Source: Vibrio maritimus | Lineage (GTDB): Bacteria > Pseudomonadota > Gammaproteobacteria > Enterobacterales > Vibrionaceae | Assembly: GCF_021441885.1 (NCBI RefSeq) | Contig: NZ_CP090440.1 | Coordinates: 310,001-374,000 of the forward strand | DNA length: 64,000 nucleotides | Direction of reading: 5' to 3' | In this document: positions 43,235 to 52,915 of the stretch, one piece after another | Position numbering within the stretch: position 1 is the first letter of the stretch | Layout: each line of letters opens with the position of its first letter | Program-made: the position numbers and the translations under genes | The notes under the pieces: generated by a model | Told to the model about the DNA's origin: nothing | The model's database searches: none | What the model saw: the letters and a program-made list of their open reading frames with translations, nothing else

Positions 43235-45829
43235 TTACTCAACCTCACCAATGAACGCTCCTTCCTTTGCGTCCAGCAACACATGATTAATCGGCAAAGC
43301 TAGTGCTAACTTATTTAGCAATGCTAGTGAAACAGGAGGTAAGAGTTCTCCCTCGATAATAGTTTCTAGCATTCGAGCACCATTTTCACTACGAGTAGCT
43401 CGGCTCATGATTTCGTCAATGAGCGCTTCCGTTATGGTCACTTTGGCACCATAGCGAGACGTAAACAGCGCTTCTAAGCGCGATAGTTTATGCTTGACAA
43501 TATCATGAAGGACTTCTGTACTCAGAGGAAGGTAAGGTAGCACTTCCATTCGAGCCAATAACGCAGGTTTAAAAAAGGCAGCAAGCTCAGGATACAGCGC
43601 GACATCTAACTGCTTTGGTTCATGAGCGTGGTCAACAATGGTTTGATAACCAAGATTTGAGGTCAAGAAAAACACAATATTCTGACAATCAATTAAACGC
43701 CCTTCACCGTCAGCCAATTCACCTTTATCAAACGCTTGGTAGAAAAGATTTAATACATCTGGATGGGCTTTCTCAACTTCATCAAGCAAGACGACAGAAT
43801 ACGGCATTTTACGAATAGCTTCCGTTAACACGCCACCGTCACCAAAACCAACATAGCCAGGAGGCGAGCCAATTAAACGCGACACTGTATGCTTTTCTTG
43901 GTATTCCGACATATTGATCGTCGTTAAAAATCGTTTACCACCATAAAGCTGCTTAGTCAGTTGAACCACCGTTTCTGTTTTACCGACACCACTTGGTCCT
44001 ACAAGCAAAAAGGCACCTTTCGGTCGTCCAGGCCGGCGAAGATCGGCTCTTGCCGTTAATAGATGTTGATGAATTCGTTCAATTGCTGGTGTTTGTCCTT
44101 TAATATCCCTCTGCAGTAAATCAACGAGATGCGTGATCTTATGCAACTCATCGGTTTTCATTTGAGATACTGGCACACCTGTCCAGTCAGCAATGACTTG
44201 TGCAATTTGTTCTTCATCAACATAAGGATGCATTAAGCGCTCACTGCTTGGAATCGACGCCCATTGAGCATCTAACGTTGCCAATAAAACACGATGCTGA
44301 GCGATTTCATCATCCGTTAATTGTCCTTCGATAAGGTCCGTCCTCACCGCAATCTTCGACATCACGATTTCTTTTTGTTCCTGCCATCTTGCGAAGAGTT
44401 CCGCTTTTTCGTTTTCGGCTTGTGTATTTTGATCACGAAGCGTTTGCAGTTGCTCATTATCACAGCCCAGTACTAATAGTTGGGCACGCTCAAGCAACTC
44501 AATTTCTCGGGATCGTTGTACAATCTGACCTTCTAGCCACGCAATACGTTTTGGCGGCGCGGTTAAGTTAATCGCGATACGTGCGCAAGCCGTATCAAGA
44601 ACATCAATAGCTTTATCTGGCAATTGTCGTCCTAACAAATAACGAGCAGATAACTCACAAGCAGCACATAGGGCTTCATCAGAAATTAATACTTGGTGCG
44701 ACTTCTCATACACACCTACCAAGCCACGTAGCATATCAGAAGCTTGTGATACAGACGGTTCATCAAGCTTTACCACTTGAAAACGGCGTGTTAGCGCAGC
44801 ATCTTTTTCAATGTATTTCTTATATTCTTTCCATGTCGTTGCCGCAATGGTGCTCAACTCTCCACGCGCAAGAGCTGGTTTGAGCAAGTTCGCGGCATCT
44901 CCCGCCCCTTCTTGGTTACCAGCCCCGATCAAAGTATGAGCTTCATCTATAAACAAAATCATTGGAGTAGAGGATTGCTTAATCGCATCAATGACACTTT
45001 TTAAACGTTTTTCAAATTCCCCCTTAATAGATGCTCCGGCTTGTAAGCGACCAAGATCTAGAGCCAGTAACGTGACATTGCGCAAGCGCTCTGGCACTTG
45101 CTCTGCGGCAATACGTTGCGCCAACCCCTCAGCAACCGCACTTTTACCAACCCCGGCGTCCCCAACAACAATAGGGTTGTTTTTCCGGCGGCGGCATAGA
45201 ATATCAATCATCAAATCCATTTCATCGTCACGACAAAGGACCGGATCAAGTACACCTTCCCGAGCTTGAGCCGTCATATCGACACAAAACTTACCTAATG
45301 CATCTTGCGTAATTTCTGAAGTAGGCTGGACTGACTTAGCCACCATCTTTGTCACGGTTTCTCCAGATTGCTCTAATCGTGAATGAAAAGCATGCTTCAA
45401 TGCTTCTCTATTAACCTGTTCGAAAAAACCCACTACCTCGATAGATAAATAACGAGGTGCTCGTACAAGTGCGGCTAGCAAAATGGCACCAGATCGTAGA
45501 TCTGTTTGCTGCAACTCTGTTGAGCTTAATAACCATGCATCTTGCAACAGTTCAATCAGCATCGGAGAAAATGTAGGATAAGTATCCAGTACGGCTTCCC
45601 TTCCTCCACTCTGACTAAGCAACATTTTTAATGAATCATGAGAAAGCGATTCCTGCTTCAACAAACAGCGCACATCAGACAGAGGGTTTTCTAGCAATAC
45701 ACTCAGATAATGCTCAAATGTCACTTCACTCTGTTGTTGCTCAATGCATAACGCCGCCGCTTGCTCTAAAGCAAGTTTACTCTGCTCGTTTAATTTCGAT
45801 ATTAAAGTAGAAAGTTCAATTCTGATCAC
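43235..45829 (-). CDS. clpV: TssH/ClpV sheath-recycling AAA+ ATPase
   Basis: The 864-aa product has a Clp N-terminal repeat domain, then two AAA+ modules. The first has Walker A GDAGVGKSA at about 223 with ILFIDEAHTLIGAG; the second has GPSGVGKTE at about 607, with SVVLLDEVEKAHPDVLNLFY. A middle coiled region and the arginine-finger segment TRRFQVVKLDEPS are present. ClpV takes apart contracted TssBC sheaths so that they can be reused. All nucleotide-binding motifs are intact. It lies 18 bases after tssL. Confidence 0.97.
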   Translation of the reverse strand: MIRIELSTLISKLNEQSKLALEQAAALCIEQQQSEVTFEHYLSVLLENPLSDVRCLLKQESLSHDSLKMLLSQSGGREAVLDTYPTFSPMLIELLQDAWLLSSTELQQTDLRSGAILLAALVRAPRYLSIEVVGFFEQVNREALKHAFHSRLEQSGETVTKMVAKSVQPTSEITQDALGKFCVDMTAQAREGVLDPVLCRDDEMDLMIDILCRRRKNNPIVVGDAGVGKSAVAEGLAQRIAAEQVPERLRNVTLLALDLGRLQAGASIKGEFEKRLKSVIDAIKQSSTPMILFIDEAHTLIGAGNQEGAGDAANLLKPALARGELSTIAATTWKEYKKYIEKDAALTRRFQVVKLDEPSVSQASDMLRGLVGVYEKSHQVLISDEALCAACELSARYLLGRQLPDKAIDVLDTACARIAINLTAPPKRIAWLEGQIVQRSREIELLERAQLLVLGCDNEQLQTLRDQNTQAENEKAELFARWQEQKEIVMSKIAVRTDLIEGQLTDDEIAQHRVLLATLDAQWASIPSSERLMHPYVDEEQIAQVIADWTGVPVSQMKTDELHKITHLVDLLQRDIKGQTPAIERIHQHLLTARADLRRPGRPKGAFLLVGPSGVGKTETVVQLTKQLYGGKRFLTTINMSEYQEKHTVSRLIGSPPGYVGFGDGGVLTEAIRKMPYSVVLLDEVEKAHPDVLNLFYQAFDKGELADGEGRLIDCQNIVFFLTSNLGYQTIVDHAHEPKQLDVALYPELAAFFKPALLARMEVLPYLPLSTEVLHDIVKHKLSRLEALFTSRYGAKVTITEALIDEIMSRATRSENGARMLETIIEGELLPPVSLALLNKLALALPINHVLLDAKEGAFIGEVE

Positions 45830-45847
45830 AATGATTAGCCTACTGAT

Positions 45848-46591
45848 TTATGGCAATATTTGGTTAAGTTCAGCGAGGACATCGGCTGACTGCTGTACGA
45901 GCGATGAATGATAAAGTGCAAATATCACACCCCACAGCACCACAAAGCCAGCGATGACTGACCATACTGACCACTGTCTTGTAATCACAGAATGCTGTGT
46001 GGCCACTTGTTCATGACGAAGCATCGCTGTCGACTGGGAGGATCCACCGGTACTGTCTATTACCATCTTTAATTGCTGTATGACCTTTTCTCGCATGGCC
46101 ATTCCGTCTTTCATCACACCATACTTGCCTTCAAAACCCAGCATTAAGCATTGATAAATAAAAACCAAGAGCGAAGCGTAGCGATGTGGGTCTGTTTGCA
46201 AACGTTCTAAAATAGAAAACACCTTTTCGCCTCCCCATGTTTCATTATGAAAATGAGCAAGCATAGATTGAGCGCCCCATACACTGTCGGGCCCCCATGG
46301 CGTAGCTAATACAGCTTCATCAAGAAAAGCACATAATACATACCGATAAGCCAACGAAAGTGCTGGCTCAACGTTAGCCTCATTGAGTTCAACATCGATG
46401 TTTCGGATCTCATCACGCACTTGTTCGTATATCGCCTCGACATTTGAGCATGAAGCTAGGCCTTTAAGACGCAGCGCAAGTCCCATCAATCCACTAGAAA
46501 CATCGCTAAAAAGATTCAACCCGTCACGTCGAAACTCAAAAACGTCGTGCACTGCGTGATGGGGATGTTGACTAGGTTCTGTCATATTCAT
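45848..46591 (-). CDS. tssL: TssL/VasF (DotU-like) inner-membrane protein
   Basis: The 247-aa protein is cytoplasmic for most of its length (LSLAYRYVLCAFLDEAVLAT, WGAQSMLAHFHNETWGGEKV, YQCLMLGFEGKYGVM, the DotU signature). It ends with one membrane span (WSVWSVIAGFVVLWGVIFAL) and a short periplasmic tail. There is no extra peptidoglycan-binding domain, as in the V. cholerae protein. It binds TssM and the baseplate. ATG overlaps the tssK stop (TAATG). Confidence 0.95.
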   Translation of the reverse strand: MNMTEPSQHPHHAVHDVFEFRRDGLNLFSDVSSGLMGLALRLKGLASCSNVEAIYEQVRDEIRNIDVELNEANVEPALSLAYRYVLCAFLDEAVLATPWGPDSVWGAQSMLAHFHNETWGGEKVFSILERLQTDPHRYASLLVFIYQCLMLGFEGKYGVMKDGMAMREKVIQQLKMVIDSTGGSSQSTAMLRHEQVATQHSVITRQWSVWSVIAGFVVLWGVIFALYHSSLVQQSADVLAELNQILP

Positions 46592-47925
46592 TAACTCCTA
46601 ATCGCCCAAAACTGTACATCTAATTCATCAAATGAAGAGGCAATGTGCATAGCAAAACCACTTGAATGTTCAAGCTGGCTCCATAGCGGGCTTGATTTAT
46701 CAAGCTGAAAATAGGTATACCCCGCATGGTAAGGAAGTTGTCTTGGAGCAACGGGAAGCGCAATAAGCGGGATCCCTGGCAACTGCAAAGAGATGTGTTC
46801 ACGAATCTTTTCAACAGAAGCAACTTTAGCCTGCTGAATGAAGAGTCGACGCAGCTCATCCAACGGCATGCGTGCTTTCACTGCAATGATAAACTCCCCA
46901 TCATTCATTAATTGCGGATCTTGTACGGGAGCCACCATAACACCAAATTGACGCTTCTCGAGCTGTAGAGACATCGCTCGAGGCTCTAATACGATACTGA
47001 GGCTTTGACGTAAGTATCGCATCAGGGGCGTAAACGAATAAGTAGGAGATTCGTGTTGATAGCTTGGTATTTCTGGCGGCAGTCGCCGTTCATCGGTGAA
47101 AGAGGCCAATTCACCACATAAACTGATAAGACATTCATACAGTCTCTCAGGATGGAGACTGCGCAACTGAGACAAATGTTTTACTTGAGGTGCAACGCGA
47201 TTGAGTGTTTGAAGCAACATAAAATCGGATACATCCGCAACACCACCTTGAGAAGGCGTACCAATTCGCAGTGCAATATTGTTCGCTCGCTCTCGCATAA
47301 GTCCCGCCATTTCCGTCGTAAAACGGTGAAGCGGCTCATGAGCACCTACATTCAAAAGGCAAGGGATAAACTCTGGATCGAGCAACACACTGCCATCAGG
47401 ACGCTTTTCCAAAATTCTTGCGATAGCGAACGAAGCAAATCCACTGCGATCATCTCGCTCCAGCATCAAACGTATCTTTAATGGAGAAACATCCACGCCC
47501 GTCGAATCCCCTTTTTGAGAGTGTACGTCTTTCACATCGACACGACGATGTTCATAACGACCACTTCCACGAGTCTGCGGCCAATCGACCTCTAACAACG
47601 CATCACTGCGAAGCGTCACGCACAAATACACAACTTGGTTGGCAAAAGAAGCATCCGTCACTTCAAGCGCTTGAGGGGCTGCTTCCTCTTGAGGAATTCG
47701 AAAGACTGAACCATCCGGCATGATCCCTGTCGCTCTTTCTAAGGTAATACGTCCAAAAGACAAATAATCATAGTTTATCGCCAGTTCAGATACGCCAAAA
47801 AGATAGCGACTGACCGAAGCTATTCGTTCATCCAAACAATAATCCATGTGACGTTGCTGTTGTTGAAAGTGCTGTGGCTTAATGAACAGCCCTTCATTCC
47901 ATACGACACGATTACGTGAATACAT
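46591..47925 (-). CDS. tssK: TssK/VasE baseplate protein
   Basis: The 444-aa product opens with the family signature NRVVWNEGLFIKPQHFQQQQ and has YLSFGRITLERATGIMPDGS and a C-terminal FYFQLDKSSPLW-type shell domain (YTYFQLDKSSPLWSQL). TssK connects the baseplate wedges (TssFG) to the membrane complex. No membrane segment is present. It starts just after tssJ (2 bases) and its stop is shared with the tssL start. Confidence 0.95.
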   Translation of the reverse strand: MYSRNRVVWNEGLFIKPQHFQQQQRHMDYCLDERIASVSRYLFGVSELAINYDYLSFGRITLERATGIMPDGSVFRIPQEEAAPQALEVTDASFANQVVYLCVTLRSDALLEVDWPQTRGSGRYEHRRVDVKDVHSQKGDSTGVDVSPLKIRLMLERDDRSGFASFAIARILEKRPDGSVLLDPEFIPCLLNVGAHEPLHRFTTEMAGLMRERANNIALRIGTPSQGGVADVSDFMLLQTLNRVAPQVKHLSQLRSLHPERLYECLISLCGELASFTDERRLPPEIPSYQHESPTYSFTPLMRYLRQSLSIVLEPRAMSLQLEKRQFGVMVAPVQDPQLMNDGEFIIAVKARMPLDELRRLFIQQAKVASVEKIREHISLQLPGIPLIALPVAPRQLPYHAGYTYFQLDKSSPLWSQLEHSSGFAMHIASSFDELDVQFWAIRS

Positions 47926-47927
47926 TT

Positions 47928-48398
47928 TTATTCCACCTTTTCCAACATAACGTCATAGTCTTTCAAATAAACCAATAAATGGTATTTTCGCCCCCTGTTG
48001 ATGATTTTGACGGCGCGTTTCCATTCACTAAGCTCAGGCTCAGAAAACCGTGCCATCACACCGATGTAACGCGTCTTCTCATCTAACTCAATAGGGTTAA
48101 TAAACTTGAATTGACCAGGAACGAGCACATAGTCATATACGTTAACAAAATTACTTTTTAATGCTTTTTGGTGATCGTTTTTCAGTTCATCGAAGTCAGC
48201 AGACATAAACATCGAGTCGTCTTGTAACTCAAAGACTTGAAATTCAACAGGTGCACTTTCACCAAATACATTTGGATTCATCCCACTATCACCCAATAAG
48301 CTGAGTGTGATGGTAGTAGGCCTCTCTGCTGGCACATCAGAAGAAGCACACGCCGCCAGCATAAGAACAACTCCAACAACGATGAGGCGTCGATACAC
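47928..48398 (-). CDS. tssJ: TssJ/VasD outer-membrane lipoprotein
   Basis: GTG 48398 is chosen since GGGAG lies 8 bases upstream; an earlier GTG at 48407 would place that site on the start itself. The 156-aa product has a signal peptide with lipobox (VVGVVLMLAACASS). TssJ-like strands follow (AERPTTITLSLLGDSGMNPN, YVLVPGQFKFINPIELDEKT, IGVMARFSEPELSEWKRAV). It anchors TssM to the outer membrane. Order between the FHA gene and tssK agrees. Confidence 0.92.
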   Translation of the reverse strand: MYRRLIVVGVVLMLAACASSDVPAERPTTITLSLLGDSGMNPNVFGESAPVEFQVFELQDDSMFMSADFDELKNDHQKALKSNFVNVYDYVLVPGQFKFINPIELDEKTRYIGVMARFSEPELSEWKRAVKIINRGRKYHLLVYLKDYDVMLEKVE

Positions 48399-48400
48399 GA

Positions 48401-49726
48401 TTAGCACTCCCGTTGCATCTCACGAATTTTTTGGTCGTAAGCTTGTTCAAAAATTTCCCAGTACAATTTTTCAAAACCCTGCTGACGAAATGATGTTAAT
48501 TCTTGGTAGTAGTCGTTATACATCTGCCACGCCCAACTGCCTGTCTCTTGTGAATGGGGTTCGGTCGCTCTGCGATACTGGCTAAAACGGCGGAGCAAGA
48601 CTTCTGGAGAAAAGGCCACTAAAATTTGCTCAAGCGCAACCGATGTCGCATGCAACATAGCATCATGATGATTTCTTACCTGTTTGAGACTCTCACTGAT
48701 TGCAGCAGGCGGAGAAAGGTGAACCGAACTGTGGCTGTCATCAAATAATGTTTGTATCGTTTCTTGATAAGAAAGCCCAAGACGAAGAGGATTATCTTCG
48801 ATTGGTTGTAGATTTCGATTTAATGTACCAAATCGATCGCCTTTCACTTGTTCATGAATGGCTAGCACACCTTTAATACATGCCTGTAAAGATTCGCCAA
48901 TATCATGGGCAAGCTCATGCCACTGCGTCACGTTCTGTTTCCCAGAAAGAGGAACACCAAGCCCTGACATCATTGGACTTGCCAATAAGTGTTCATCTCC
49001 TTGCGGCAACGTCATATCTAAACGTCGATCTCCGGTTTCTGGTTGTAATGGTTCCATGAGCTTCTCCCATTGAGTATTAACATCCCCATCAGAATGGGCG
49101 TCTGAGTGTAAATTAAAATCCGTTCGATGCTTTTTCAGGGTCATCGATGATGACAACTCAAATTCACTGTCGGACTGTGGCGTAAAAGATAAGCGGTCTT
49201 CTTTTTTCACTGATGAAGAGACATCGCTTAATAAATCATCGGTAACATTGTTTGTCTTTTGCGACTTAGCAAACAGCGCATCCAATTCGATCAGCGGATC
49301 AGGGATAGGCGCTTGTTGCACGATGAGCGGCTCGCTTTGATGAGACGAGAGAGAGGCATCAAGCAACGTATCAATATTTTCTAAGCGCTCTTGTGCACTA
49401 TGCTCAAGAGCGACGCTAAGATGTAATGAGCCAATACAAAACTCATCACCGACGTTCAATTTTGCTCTTTGCCCTATACCTAATGGTGATGTTGCACCGT
49501 TAACATAAGTCCCCGCACATAGGTCAATAATGCAAAACACTCCGTCTACTCGTTGTATCTCACAGTGTTTCGCTTGAACTTGGTGATTAGAATCATCCAA
49601 GTGCCACTGTGCTGATGTGGCAGAGCCAATAAGCAAAGTGTCTTTGCACATAATCTGTGCCACGCATCCAGAAGCCAGTGCTGCTACATTGGTAACGGAC
49701 AACGCCAACTCATTAATTTGATACAT
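48401..49726 (-). CDS. vasC: FHA-domain T6SS protein (VasC/TagH)
   Basis: The 441-aa protein begins with an FHA domain at about 15-105 (LIGSATSAQWHLDDSNHQVQ, KHCEIQRVDGVFCIIDL, TYVNGATSPLGIGQ), which binds phospho-threonine peptides. A variable linker follows, then a conserved C-terminal part (ALEQILVAFSPEVLLRRFSQ, WQMYNDYYQELTSFRQQGFE). It starts on the tssG stop (TAATG). No kinase or phosphatase gene (PpkA/PppA) is in the cluster, as in V. cholerae. Confidence 0.9.
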   Translation of the reverse strand: MYQINELALSVTNVAALASGCVAQIMCKDTLLIGSATSAQWHLDDSNHQVQAKHCEIQRVDGVFCIIDLCAGTYVNGATSPLGIGQRAKLNVGDEFCIGSLHLSVALEHSAQERLENIDTLLDASLSSHQSEPLIVQQAPIPDPLIELDALFAKSQKTNNVTDDLLSDVSSSVKKEDRLSFTPQSDSEFELSSSMTLKKHRTDFNLHSDAHSDGDVNTQWEKLMEPLQPETGDRRLDMTLPQGDEHLLASPMMSGLGVPLSGKQNVTQWHELAHDIGESLQACIKGVLAIHEQVKGDRFGTLNRNLQPIEDNPLRLGLSYQETIQTLFDDSHSSVHLSPPAAISESLKQVRNHHDAMLHATSVALEQILVAFSPEVLLRRFSQYRRATEPHSQETGSWAWQMYNDYYQELTSFRQQGFEKLYWEIFEQAYDQKIREMQREC

Positions 49727-50700
49727 TATTGCCTCACTTGGATCAGAATGTGTTTGTCTTCCTGTGGTTTACCTAAAAAGGAACTCCACCCCAATTTGAC
49801 GTCATGCCCAGACATCAAGCTCACTTGCATGGATTCCGGTTGCTCTAAGTGCAGCTCCAGGTCGTAAGCTAATTGCTCACGTAATATGAACTCCACTAAT
49901 GTACAAAGTGGTAAAAACTCTTTTCCAGAGGGCAAGAAGTCTTCAAATCTCGACGAACTCAAACCGTGAATACAAATGGTAAACTTACCACGGACATCTA
50001 CTGCCACATCCCCAATAACACTGTTTTCCCCAAGAGAGATATTTTTTGTTCCGAGCCCACACCGTTGTCCATCCACAATAGGTACCCATCGTTTTTCCCA
50101 TTGGCGAATATGGACACGCTCTAAGTCGAAACAATGTGCGATGATCCCTGCAACCACTTGAGGCGAACGACTACGCCCCGCTAGCGTTCCTGCATACGAA
50201 AGCATCTTGCACCAGTTAATGGGCGTCTGGGTTCTCAGATTTGCATCGCCAAGTCCAACCAGTGCGAAAAACTGATTTGACATCGCATCCATCGCATCGG
50301 GTTCAAATCGTAAGTAATAGCGATATTTGCGCCATAACTCAGAAAACAGCTCAAGCACTCGATGATTGAAAAAATCAAAGAAAGGTCGCTTGATGCCTTC
50401 TTCTGATTCCGTCACCAAACGCTCTAACATAAAGCTTGGTAAAGGCGATTGAGCTCCTGATAAACCGAGAAATCGCGTGCTCATCTCCCAGCGATCGTGC
50501 GTAAGTGGTCTTAAAGCCGCCACATCAGAAGCCGCAAAACCTAAACTAGGATTTGCAGAAAACAGCCACCGATGAGAAGGCATATCACCTTCCCTGTCGA
50601 TGCGCTTTACTAATTCGATTAACTGAAAAAACTGGTAAGCATGAGCGTCTTGTGGATATTCACGTGGGCTTGATACAATCGACTCATTAACCGGTTTCAT
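49726..50700 (-). CDS. tssG: TssG/VasB baseplate protein
   Basis: ATG 50700 overlaps the tssF TAA (TAATG), the same coupling used at five other junctions of this operon, so it is preferred to an in-frame start at 50736. The protein of about 324 aa has the TssG start (DAHAYQFFQLIELVKRIDRE), LGFAASDVAAL, GLSGAQSPLPSFMLERL and DFFNHRVLELFSELWRKYRY signatures and the GRSRSPQVVAGI segment. It forms baseplate wedges with TssF. Confidence 0.95.
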   Translation of the reverse strand: MKPVNESIVSSPREYPQDAHAYQFFQLIELVKRIDREGDMPSHRWLFSANPSLGFAASDVAALRPLTHDRWEMSTRFLGLSGAQSPLPSFMLERLVTESEEGIKRPFFDFFNHRVLELFSELWRKYRYYLRFEPDAMDAMSNQFFALVGLGDANLRTQTPINWCKMLSYAGTLAGRSRSPQVVAGIIAHCFDLERVHIRQWEKRWVPIVDGQRCGLGTKNISLGENSVIGDVAVDVRGKFTICIHGLSSSRFEDFLPSGKEFLPLCTLVEFILREQLAYDLELHLEQPESMQVSLMSGHDVKLGWSSFLGKPQEDKHILIQVRQ

Positions 50701-52469
50701 TAGATCAACGGTTGTGTCCCTATCAACATGTCCCACGAGTATTCCTCTTGATTTTGTTCATTTATCACCGTCAACTCATGAAAAGAATTAATACTGGCAT
50801 ACAATGAAAAGAAGTGACTTAGTATTGTGCCAAACAAGTATAAATCGCCCTCAGAAGCGAACCCTTGCGGATCAAGCGTCAATACAGACTGTAATCCTCG
50901 TACAGGATATCCATGTACGAGGCGGTCCACTGGCTGAGTTTCAATTCCCACAATGCCGCTCATTCTTTTTTTAGCCACTCGCTCTGCTTGTCTGTCAACG
51001 AGCGCTTTAAAGTCGTAAGCGCACAAAACGCTTTTTAAGGCATCGGCCGATAACAAAGAAAGATAATTCAATGACATGTTAGAGATTAACGTCCACAACA
51101 AACTGCCATCTAATACCGGCCGTAAAGACTGTGTTGGTGCCATAATGTTTCGAAAAGTGGCAAAAGAGGGGGAAGTCTGTGTCGGTTTAGATATATCACC
51201 GATGCCAAGAGCTAAAGGTAACTGACGATTAGAACACATCAGTGAAAGAGACACCGCTTCATCAGCTTCGAACGCTGTTGTTTCATCACTGCGAACAAAG
51301 GAGATAAAGGTATCAAAGCCATCTCCTCGAAGACTGCTTTTAACACGTGAGCGGTAATACAAAGACTGACGCTCACGTACTCGCTCAATTTCATGATAGA
51401 AACTTTCAAAAGCAGCATATTGACGAGGTTTACCCCTCACTTTTTTGTTGTGTTGAGTCTTATCTTGCCACCCCATAACACTGTCAATACTAAACACCTC
51501 ATAGTGAGAAGGATGACGACTTGACGGTGTCACAAGATATTCCGTTTGCTTACCCGTCAATGCGATCGGATCAGCATCATGAGCAAAAAGGTTTATAGCC
51601 GGTACACAATGTAATTGAAACTGCTCTTCGCTGACGACGACATCAGACGGAAGTGTCTTGTTAAAGTGGAAGTGCAACTCAAAATGCAAAGCATCATTGG
51701 CAGGTAGAGCCTGAGCAATATCATTGACATCAAAAAAGTGGAAGGCTTCTGGAAAAGTTAAATACTCTTGTAACAACCGATACCCATCCGACACATTCTG
51801 TGGATAGGGTAACAAGGCATCATCTTTGTTAAAGCCCACTCGAGAAAGGACCTGTTTTGGTAACCAGAATTGCATGTCATTGATAGTTATCGATATGTGC
51901 TCTAGATAATGATTCAACCACAAATACAGCATCTGAGAGCTAGATTTATCTCCCCCCAGATAAAAACGCAATGCATCTATATTCAGCGCCGTTAAAGGCG
52001 TTTTACCCACATTCTTTAAAGACACACTCACTATTGAAGCTTCTCGCGTGTGCTCGCAAAAAACGCGTTCACACACAATAGGGTAGAGCATCACATCCCG
52101 GCAAGATGAAAAGTGACAGGTAGTGAGCTCTACTTTCTTACTATCAAATTGCGCCCCTTTTTTTACTCTATGCGCGCCATTTAAATCATTTTCAGGTGTT
52201 AATGCGATAACAGTGCAACTAGGTACTGGCCTTAAATAGTTAGGCCACAGCATATTCAAAATAGAATGCGTGAGCTCTGGAAACTCATCATCGGCTTTAG
52301 CACGCAAACGCGCCGTTAAAAACGCGAACCCCTCAAGCAAACGCTCTATATCAGGATCATAAGAGCGAGACTGCAAAAAACGGGACAACTGGGGGTAGGT
52401 TTCAGAAAACACCTTTCCTTGCTCACGCAAGTAGGCCAGTTCTTCTCTAAAGTAATGATCTTGTGTCAT
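50700..52469 (-). CDS. tssF: TssF/VasA baseplate protein
   Basis: The 589-aa product shows the TssF opening (FREELAYLREQGKVFSETYP; YDPDIERLLEGFAFLTARLR; DEFPELTHSILNMLWPNYLR), a Cys/His-rich central region and the FVRSDETTAFEADEAVSLSL segment. Its C-terminus has FGTILSHFFSLYASINSFHE. Two TssF and one TssG form a wedge of the baseplate around VgrG. The gene starts 5 bases after tssE and shares its stop with the tssG start. Confidence 0.95.
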   Translation of the reverse strand: MTQDHYFREELAYLREQGKVFSETYPQLSRFLQSRSYDPDIERLLEGFAFLTARLRAKADDEFPELTHSILNMLWPNYLRPVPSCTVIALTPENDLNGAHRVKKGAQFDSKKVELTTCHFSSCRDVMLYPIVCERVFCEHTREASIVSVSLKNVGKTPLTALNIDALRFYLGGDKSSSQMLYLWLNHYLEHISITINDMQFWLPKQVLSRVGFNKDDALLPYPQNVSDGYRLLQEYLTFPEAFHFFDVNDIAQALPANDALHFELHFHFNKTLPSDVVVSEEQFQLHCVPAINLFAHDADPIALTGKQTEYLVTPSSRHPSHYEVFSIDSVMGWQDKTQHNKKVRGKPRQYAAFESFYHEIERVRERQSLYYRSRVKSSLRGDGFDTFISFVRSDETTAFEADEAVSLSLMCSNRQLPLALGIGDISKPTQTSPSFATFRNIMAPTQSLRPVLDGSLLWTLISNMSLNYLSLLSADALKSVLCAYDFKALVDRQAERVAKKRMSGIVGIETQPVDRLVHGYPVRGLQSVLTLDPQGFASEGDLYLFGTILSHFFSLYASINSFHELTVINEQNQEEYSWDMLIGTQPLI

Positions 52470-52474
52470 GATAG

Positions 52475-52915
52475 TTAGAGCACTCGATATTGCTGATTTT
52501 TATCTAACAAAATCTGAAACCGAACACTGTCATGTAATGCTTCAGAGTTGAGTTGAGCTTCAATGGTAAAGATCAAATCGAGAGGATTGTCGTTGGTTGC
52601 CATGCTCGATACCGAAACAGCAGAAAGTCGTGGCTCAAATCGCTTAATACACGTTTGAATACTTTGCTTTATGCGCATAGCGAGATCTAAACAATCTAAG
52701 CCCGCGTCATTAAAATCAACCAGTCCGAGTAAAGGAGCGCTTTGCGCACTCCCCTCTCTTGTATTTAGGACATTCATCAGATTATCTTTGATCGATAATA
52801 CAACCTGCCCTAGGCTTACGTTGCCTTGAAAGGCGGTCGATTCAATGCCTGCGTCTAAACGATCAAGAAATGCAACGCCGAACACCTGCTCTTCAGGGGC
52901 AATGTAACCATTCAT
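52475..52915 (-). CDS. tssE: TssE, gp25-like baseplate protein
   Basis: The 146-aa protein belongs to the gp25/lysozyme-like family. Visible segments are LGQVVLSIKDNLMNVLNTRE, LLGLVDFNDAGLDCLDLAMR (here in place of the usual GLPDLT) and IQTCIKRFEPRLSAVSV, which contains the conserved E-P-R-L. It links the sheath to the baseplate. ATG 52915 overlaps the tssC stop (TAATG). Confidence 0.93.
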   Translation of the reverse strand: MNGYIAPEEQVFGVAFLDRLDAGIESTAFQGNVSLGQVVLSIKDNLMNVLNTREGSAQSAPLLGLVDFNDAGLDCLDLAMRIKQSIQTCIKRFEPRLSAVSVSSMATNDNPLDLIFTIEAQLNSEALHDSVRFQILLDKNQQYRVL